DNA of 21,387 bases. Origin: G020354785 sp965602045 (lineage in GTDB: Bacteria; Bacteroidota; Bacteroidia; Bacteroidales; UBA10428). The stretch spans positions 1 to 21,387 of the forward strand of contig CBFCXR010000027.1 of assembly GCA_965602045.1 (NCBI GenBank), given 5' to 3'. Under the pieces are notes generated by a model that was not told the origin of the DNA, made no database searches, and was given only the letters and a program-made list of their open reading frames with translations. The translations under genes were made by a program, and so were the position numbers. Shown here piece by piece: positions 17,221-21,387 of the stretch (position 1 is its first letter; each line of letters starts with the position of its first letter).

Positions 17221-17260
17221 AAATTATCCTGCCGGATTTAAGTTTTAAATTATCTGCCGG
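17221..17260. repeat. Two direct repeats upstream of the degenerate cheR gene
   Basis: AAATTATCCTGCCGG (17221-17235) recurs as AAATTATCTGCCGG (17247-17260), differing by one C, with a 26-base centre-to-centre period. Both lie in the 96-base gap before the cheR-like gene. They stand out in AT-rich sequence and could be a pair of regulator-binding sites for an internal promoter. Confidence 0.35.
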
Positions 17261-17312
17261 TTATGGAACATTTGATGTGTTATTATTTTAATCATATCTA
17301 AATAATCAAATT

Positions 17313-19529
17313 TCATTTCTGGTTATTAATTACTGAAGTAATATCAATTATTATATTAAGAAATTTAACTAATACACCATTTTTATTAAGAACGGATGAA
17401 AAATTTTGTATTAAAACAAATTCTTTAGTCTTCCCAATTTTAATCGTTTCACTAATTACCATCTGATTTTTCTTTTTAAGGTCACTCCAGAATTTAGCAT
17501 TAACTTTTGTTTTAGAGCCCAAAGATGTGAGATTTGCGTGTTTTTTACCCATTATATCTTCCCGGGATTTTCCTAAAAACAAAAGAAATTTTTCATTTAT
17601 TCTAATAACATTACCATCCAGATCATATTCAACAACTAACGCAGATTGTTCAACTGCATTAATTATTCCTTCATACTCCTCTTCTCTTCTAAGGGCTTCT
17701 TCCTGGGTAGCTTTTAATTCTTCCATATTCTGTCTCATTTCTTCTTCCTGCTCCAACATTTCCTGCGCCTGTAGTTGTGATTTGGCTAATAACTGGGCAG
17801 TTTTTTCGTTATTTTTGGTTGTGGTTACAGTTGAAGCTAAACTTGCTGCAACTTGCTCGCCAATTTCTATTTCATGTTTCTGAAAGTTATTAATAGATGC
17901 GATTTCTATCACTCCTAAGGCTTCATCATCCTGTATTATTGGCAGTAATAATAAATTGTTGGGGGGGGCTTCGCCTAAACCTGATGTAATTGCAATATAT
18001 TCATCCGGTATTTCTGTAAGATTTATTGTTTTTTTCTCAATCGCACATGTACCTACTAAACCTTCTCCTATAAGAATTTTTTTATCAATGTATTTTTTAC
18101 GATTAAAAGCAAAAGCTGAAATTAATTGAAGTGTTTTGTTTTTTTCATCAGCATCATTTATCAGGAATATACCTCCCTGAACAGCATCCAGATATTTAAC
18201 CAGTTCCTTAATAAAGATATCGGCTAATTTCTCAATGTCGTTATTATATAATCTCAGAATATCAGAAAATTTTGCCAGGCCTTCGTTTATAAATCTTCGT
18301 TTAGTATTTTCTTCATTATGTTTTATTTGTTCATCAGCAGAAGTTTGAATGTTTTTGTGCATCAGGATTAATTCCTGCCCAAGCAAGTCATCTTCACTTA
18401 ATAGATTCAGATCGGAATCTAAAATGCCTTTATTTAAGTTTTGAGTATGATGCGCTTTATCTTTACTATTGTCAACCAAAATATTAACAGAATCCGCAAG
18501 TGAAGAGAATTCATCATTTGTTCTTAGTTTAATTTTTTCATCTGGTAATTTCCCGGTTGTGAGTTCTGATAAATATTCTGATATTTTAGTCAAAGGATTG
18601 AATATATATCTTTTTAAAGATCTCCGGAGAATAAAAATTAATCCGGAAAGTAATAGTATAGTTATTGTTGTAAGAGTAATGAAAAGGTGAATCTTCCCGG
18701 ATGTAATTTTTTTATCTATCATTAATGTAATCCTGGAAACAGATTCATTTAGCATTTTAAATGAATTATTTAAACTATTAATAATACCGGTGTTTAACTG
18801 AAAGCCTATCCTATTATCAATATTTAATACTTGTTTCGCTTTTTCTACATATTTAAACAGTTCATCTGTAATATTAGGTAATTCAACGGTTTCATCTACA
18901 GCCAAAACAATAGAATTCTGGATCTCACCCGATAAAATGGATATATCATTAATTAAGTTTGGATTTTTGCTCAATAAATATTGTTTTTCGATATTTTTTA
19001 ATTTTAGTAATTGTATATATATTGGATTATCTGTAAATGATGAAAATTTCTCTATCATTTGGAGACTAATACTTTGCCATTCTCCAACAATCCCATTCAT
19101 TTCAGAGCCCTTCTCCTTATATGCAAGTGCCATATCGAGGAAATTATCAGAATAATATTTTAAATTCTCCTGAAGTATTTGAATTTGCTCATTTATTTCC
19201 AAATCATTTTGGACGATTATATAGTTTGAAAGAGAGTCAATTGTTGTTATTATATTATTTTGTTTGAAAGAGAATTCATTTTCAAATTGGGTATCGCCTG
19301 AGGTATATAAGTTTGATATGTTGTTGAAATTAAGCAAGAAATTTTGTTCTGCAGATTTTAACCTTAAGATGTCTTTTTCAATATCATTTAAGCACTGAAT
19401 TATAGTTTTTGTAGATTGAGTGTAGGATTGATAAATCACTGAAAAATAAAATAAGATAGCAGTAAACAGTATCAGAATAAGTGATAATAATAAATCTTTT
19501 TTCTTCAATGATTTGAATTTCTTATTCAT
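17313..19529 (-). CDS. Transmembrane HAMP-GAF-PAS sensor lacking an output domain
   Basis: 738 residues. Membrane helix (about 12-32), a roughly 245-residue all-helical extracytoplasmic domain (33-279), a second membrane helix (280-301), HAMP (302-355), GAF (about 420-570, with IPDEYIAITSGLG at 507-519), a Glu/Gln-rich coiled coil (575-617) and one PAS domain (618-732) at the very C-terminus. The topology is that of a chemoreceptor or sensor kinase, but there is no histidine kinase, GGDEF, PP2C or chemoreceptor signalling hairpin. It must act through protein contacts, perhaps with the PP2C sensor, whose GAF and coiled coil are closely related. Flanked by cheR and the cheR-like gene, it is a plausible methylation target. 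A run of eight C in its coding strand lies in the GAF part. Confidence 0.88.
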   Translation of the reverse strand: MNKKFKSLKKKDLLLSLILILFTAILFYFSVIYQSYTQSTKTIIQCLNDIEKDILRLKSAEQNFLLNFNNISNLYTSGDTQFENEFSFKQNNIITTIDSLSNYIIVQNDLEINEQIQILQENLKYYSDNFLDMALAYKEKGSEMNGIVGEWQSISLQMIEKFSSFTDNPIYIQLLKLKNIEKQYLLSKNPNLINDISILSGEIQNSIVLAVDETVELPNITDELFKYVEKAKQVLNIDNRIGFQLNTGIINSLNNSFKMLNESVSRITLMIDKKITSGKIHLFITLTTITILLLSGLIFILRRSLKRYIFNPLTKISEYLSELTTGKLPDEKIKLRTNDEFSSLADSVNILVDNSKDKAHHTQNLNKGILDSDLNLLSEDDLLGQELILMHKNIQTSADEQIKHNEENTKRRFINEGLAKFSDILRLYNNDIEKLADIFIKELVKYLDAVQGGIFLINDADEKNKTLQLISAFAFNRKKYIDKKILIGEGLVGTCAIEKKTINLTEIPDEYIAITSGLGEAPPNNLLLLPIIQDDEALGVIEIASINNFQKHEIEIGEQVAASLASTVTTTKNNEKTAQLLAKSQLQAQEMLEQEEEMRQNMEELKATQEEALRREEEYEGIINAVEQSALVVEYDLDGNVIRINEKFLLFLGKSREDIMGKKHANLTSLGSKTKVNAKFWSDLKKKNQMVISETIKIGKTKEFVLIQNFSSVLNKNGVLVKFLNIIIDITSVINNQK
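17961..17968. repeat. Homopolymer tract (G8 on plus, C8 on the coding strand)
   Basis: Eight consecutive G on the plus strand, read as GCC CCC CCC (Ala-Pro-Pro, residues 521-523) in the sensor gene. It is exceptional in this AT-rich region. A one-base slip would truncate the protein inside its GAF domain. Confidence 0.9.
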
Positions 19530-19584
19530 AAACTTAAAGTTAAATATGCATGTTGGTTAAATTATTAAAATTATTTGTTAAAAT

Positions 19585-20424
19585 TTAATTTTTATAATAT
19601 CCCTGACCTTTTTTTTGAAATTTTACAGAATTAGCTCCCAAAATTGTTTCATGTAAGCCCAGAATCAGGCAACCGTTATCGTAAAGGTTTTTGTGAAATA
19701 AATCAAATACTCTGCTTTGCAATTCGTAATTAAAGTATATTATAACATTTCTGCAAAATATTAAATCGAATTTTACATATAAAGTATTATTCTCAGTTAC
19801 AAGGTCATGCCTTTTAAATATTGGTTTTTCACTTAAGAAGTTATTCATCTTAATCAAATCATTAGATTTATCAATTTTAAAGTATTTTTCGTAGGGTATA
19901 TCATTGTATTCTTCATAATTATAAGGATTTTCTTTAATTACCTTATCGAAGTTATCCAGATAACCAATATTAAATCTATATTTATATTCTCCTAATTTTG
20001 CAGCTCTCAGAACATCGTCATTTAAGTCAGTTGCATAAATTTTTGACCTCTCAAATATTCCCAGTTCATTTAACAGAATAAGCATTGAATAAATCTCTTG
20101 TCCAGAAGAACACCCTGCGTGCCAGATGTTAATGACAGAATTACTCTTAAGTCTTGGAAGAATTGCATATCTAACTGCCTGCCATACTTGTGGATCTCTA
20201 AAAAGTTCTGTAGTATTAACAGTAATTTCCTTTATTACTTTTTCAACAAATTCACTACTATTCTTAATTTTATTTATTAATGTAGTAATATTAATATTAT
20301 TATCAGAAAGGACTTTTATAAGTCTTCTTTTAAGGGACTTTTCAGAATATAAACTAAAGTCGTATTTTGATGATTGCTTTAAAGTAAAAATAAATAACTG
20401 GTAATCCTGATCTGTTATCGTCAT
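19585..20424 (-). CDS. cheR: CheR-type chemoreceptor glutamate methyltransferase
   Basis: 279 residues, the usual length for stand-alone CheR. An N-terminal helical domain (about 1-70) leads to ELFRDPQVW (73-81, Arg76). The SAM site is canonical: HAGCSSGQE (102-110) and YATDLN (130-135, with Asp133 to bind the ribose), and the FDLIFCRNVIIYF strand is intact. It should methylate glutamates from S-adenosylmethionine. No classical chemoreceptor, CheA or CheW is encoded in the window, so the substrate is probably a sensor nearby. It is the first gene of the packed minus-strand cluster, after a 280-base gap, and precedes the HAMP-GAF-PAS sensor by 55 bases. Confidence 0.92.
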   Translation of the reverse strand: MTITDQDYQLFIFTLKQSSKYDFSLYSEKSLKRRLIKVLSDNNINITTLINKIKNSSEFVEKVIKEITVNTTELFRDPQVWQAVRYAILPRLKSNSVINIWHAGCSSGQEIYSMLILLNELGIFERSKIYATDLNDDVLRAAKLGEYKYRFNIGYLDNFDKVIKENPYNYEEYNDIPYEKYFKIDKSNDLIKMNNFLSEKPIFKRHDLVTENNTLYVKFDLIFCRNVIIYFNYELQSRVFDLFHKNLYDNGCLILGLHETILGANSVKFQKKGQGYYKN

Positions 20425-20465
20425 ACAACATAAATTATATCAAAATACTCTGTTTAGCTGAAAAT

Positions 20466-20473
20466 CAAATCTA
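20466..20473 (-). promoter_or_regulatory. Possible -7 element upstream of cheR
   Basis: On the minus strand the sequence reads TAGATTTG, an exact match to the Bacteroidota -7 pattern TAnnTTTG, 42-49 bases before the cheR start. No good TTTG -33 element sits at the expected distance (TTCG is the closest), so support is partial. Confidence 0.25.
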
Positions 20474-20648
20474 ATATTAAATCTATTAAAAGTTCACGAA
20501 AATTTAAAATAAAATTCAAAATATTTAATAATTATTATTGAAAATAATATATTTTAATATTCGATTGAACAACTCAGGTTAAATGACAAATGATTTCACA
20601 ATCCTGGTGGTTATCCAGATGCTTAAAATGTTTAGAATCATACACCGG

Positions 20649-20671
20649 CATCATATTTAACCGGTATGATG
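20649..20671 (-). terminator. Hairpin downstream of the SPOR-repeat gene
   Basis: CATCATA (20649-20655) and TATGATG (20665-20671) form a perfect 7-bp stem with a 9-base loop. ACCGG occurs on both sides of the first arm (20644-20648 and 20660-20664), which permits an alternative fold. It lies 34 bases past the stop of the upstream minus-strand gene. There is no T-run, so it is a terminator only by position. Confidence 0.35.
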
Positions 20672-20704
20672 TTGTATACATGCATGCAGAGCGATATACC
20701 AGTA

Positions 20705-21387
20705 CTAATAATTTGAGATATCTGAAATTATTCTGATAAATGCTTCTTTATAACCCAAATCCTGGATTCTCTTGATTTCAGACTTAGCAATTTCAAATGT
20801 TAAAAACTTTTTGTATGTATATCGAAAAATATTATCTGCGCCATAACTTATGTTTATATCATTTAAGCTTTTAAAATAAGTAACCGGCACCGGATTATAT
20901 AATGCCATAATTTGAATTGTATAATAGTCTTTATTAGCATTAACATTATCTTTTTCAGCTGATTGAGATGATATTTTATTTTCAGTTAGATATTGCCATA
21001 AATCAAATTTTCTTATAAAAGCACTTGGATATTTTACAGCTTTTATTTTTTTCAAATCATATTCTGCTATTTGCATATTGCCATACTTTCCTGAAATATA
21101 CCTGTAAAATCCATCATCGCCAATTTGAACCGTAATACCATCAATATTTTTAAAAAAATCAGCGCGAACCGGATTTTTCAGGGCCATAATCTGTATTGTG
21201 TAGAGTCCTTCAGCTTCATTTATAATATTATTGTTTACAGCATAATCCGGCCCGGCAGCGTCTATTGGATTATTCTCCGGTTCATTTTTAAGCATAGTTT
21301 GCATATCACTCTTATCATCCTCAGCAGCTGTTATTTCATGATTTTCAGGTTGCGAAGTTATATCATCCGTTATATCAGCTATTTCGT
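20705..21387 (-). CDS. Protein with two C-terminal SPOR-like repeats (5' end outside the window)
   Basis: The frame stays open from the stop at 20705 to the window edge. The first in-frame ATG is at 21304, but the 27 codons beyond it are open and encode an acidic linker in keeping with the rest, so the true start is probably outside. Two homologous repeats of about 70 residues are seen. Numbering from that ATG, they start at YTIQIMALKNPV (about 35) and YTIQIMALYNPV (about 127). Each ends in a conserved AFIR followed by a short tail. The fold pattern matches SPOR-type peptidoglycan-binding domains in Bacteroidota, which target proteins to cell-wall sites with bare glycan strands. The missing N-terminal part may carry another domain. 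A 280-base gap separates it from cheR, so a shared operon is unlikely. Confidence 0.75.
   Translation of the reverse strand, partial: EIADITDDITSQPENHEITAAEDDKSDMQTMLKNEPENNPIDAAGPDYAVNNNIINEAEGLYTIQIMALKNPVRADFFKNIDGITVQIGDDGFYRYISGKYGNMQIAEYDLKKIKAVKYPSAFIRKFDLWQYLTENKISSQSAEKDNVNANKDYYTIQIMALYNPVPVTYFKSLNDINISYGADNIFRYTYKKFLTFEIAKSEIKRIQDLGYKEAFIRIISDISNY

Larger units (their letters stand above)
11397..20424 (-). other. Putative CheR/CheB - GAF sensor - SiaABC signalling operon
   Basis: Eight consecutive minus-strand genes, with gaps of 55, 96, -4, 4, 9, 27 and 12 bases, encode methylation enzymes, GAF sensors and a complete phosphatase/kinase/phosphoprotein switch. The 96-base gap before the cheR-like gene could hold an internal promoter. 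The ABC transporter (45 bases further) and the lipoprotein (66 bases) could belong to the same transcript. The operon is inferred from strand, spacing and related functions only. Confidence 0.65.
20425..20704. other. 280-base non-coding gap before the signalling cluster
   Basis: This is the longest gap in the window and separates two minus-strand genes. The half next to cheR (20425-20580) is extremely AT-rich and could hold its promoter. The other half has two hairpins: ATC-TGG/CCAGAT around 20601-20620, and the stronger one at 20649-20671. No convincing gene or RNA was found. Confidence 0.6.

Noticed and set aside
12399..19529. The possibility that the large GAF/PAS proteins are histidine kinases.
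   Set aside because: No H-box, N-box or G-box is seen in the 738-residue sensor. The 872-residue protein ends in PP2C motifs (SGDF, DCTGHG, FSDG, DDV).
20583..20660. A 25-codon plus-strand frame in the gap before cheR, whose start (NDFTILVV) faintly recalls a response-regulator N-terminus.
   Set aside because: The acidic pocket residues are missing and the frame stops at once; the resemblance covers only a few hydrophobic residues.
6768..21387. Long plus-strand open frames opposite the minus-strand genes, for example 17527-17883 and 13152-13502.
   Set aside because: Their translations are low-complexity antisense images of the recognised genes and match no family.
1..21387. A mobile island, prophage or defence system.
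   Set aside because: No integrase, transposase, phage genes, attachment repeats, tRNA or CRISPR repeats, and base composition looks uniform throughout.

Overview
The window is AT-rich, about one third G+C, and looks like a chromosomal piece of a Bacteroidota bacterium, probably Bacteroidales/Marinilabiliales-like. The grounds are the near absence of Shine-Dalgarno sequences before most genes, the DUF6427-type membrane protein, lipoproteins with Bacteroidota-style signal peptides, SPOR-like repeats with the IQIMAL motif, and PAS/GAF/PP2C proteins with the NYAERIQ-type linker common in this phylum. I see no rRNA, tRNA, CRISPR array, transposase or integrase. The taxonomic call is inference.

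Left part (1-6738, plus strand). After the tail of an unidentified gene come a lipoprotein thioredoxin, a replicative DNA polymerase III alpha subunit (dnaE) carrying its own N-terminal DEDDh proofreading exonuclease, a cytoplasmic thioredoxin (trxA), and a polytopic membrane protein. This is housekeeping sequence.

Right part (21387-6768, minus strand, convergent with the left part). Reading in the direction of transcription: a truncated protein with two SPOR-like repeats; a 280-bp gap; then a tightly packed signalling cluster of a canonical CheR methyltransferase, a membrane sensor (HAMP-GAF-coiled coil-PAS, no output domain), a CheR homologue with a degraded SAM site, a stand-alone CheB methylesterase (4-base overlap), a small membrane GAF protein, a SiaA-like membrane PP2C phosphatase (GAF-PAS-PAS-PP2C), a SiaB-like kinase, and a SiaC-like phosphoprotein keeping the Thr68 phosphoacceptor. 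It continues into a 1022-residue ABCG-type ABC transporter with an N-terminal TerB-like/FHA-like extension and a very large TM5-TM6 loop, then an uncharacterised lipoprotein and a small secreted protein.

The most interesting reading is that these minus-strand genes form one pathway. Receptors of GAF type are possibly tuned by CheR/CheB glutamate methylation with no CheA, CheW or classical chemoreceptor present. They feed a SiaA/SiaB/SiaC partner switch. SiaD, the diguanylate cyclase target in Pseudomonas, is missing, and the ABC transporter sits in its place as a candidate effector. The individual families are recognised from their motifs; the joint function is inference.
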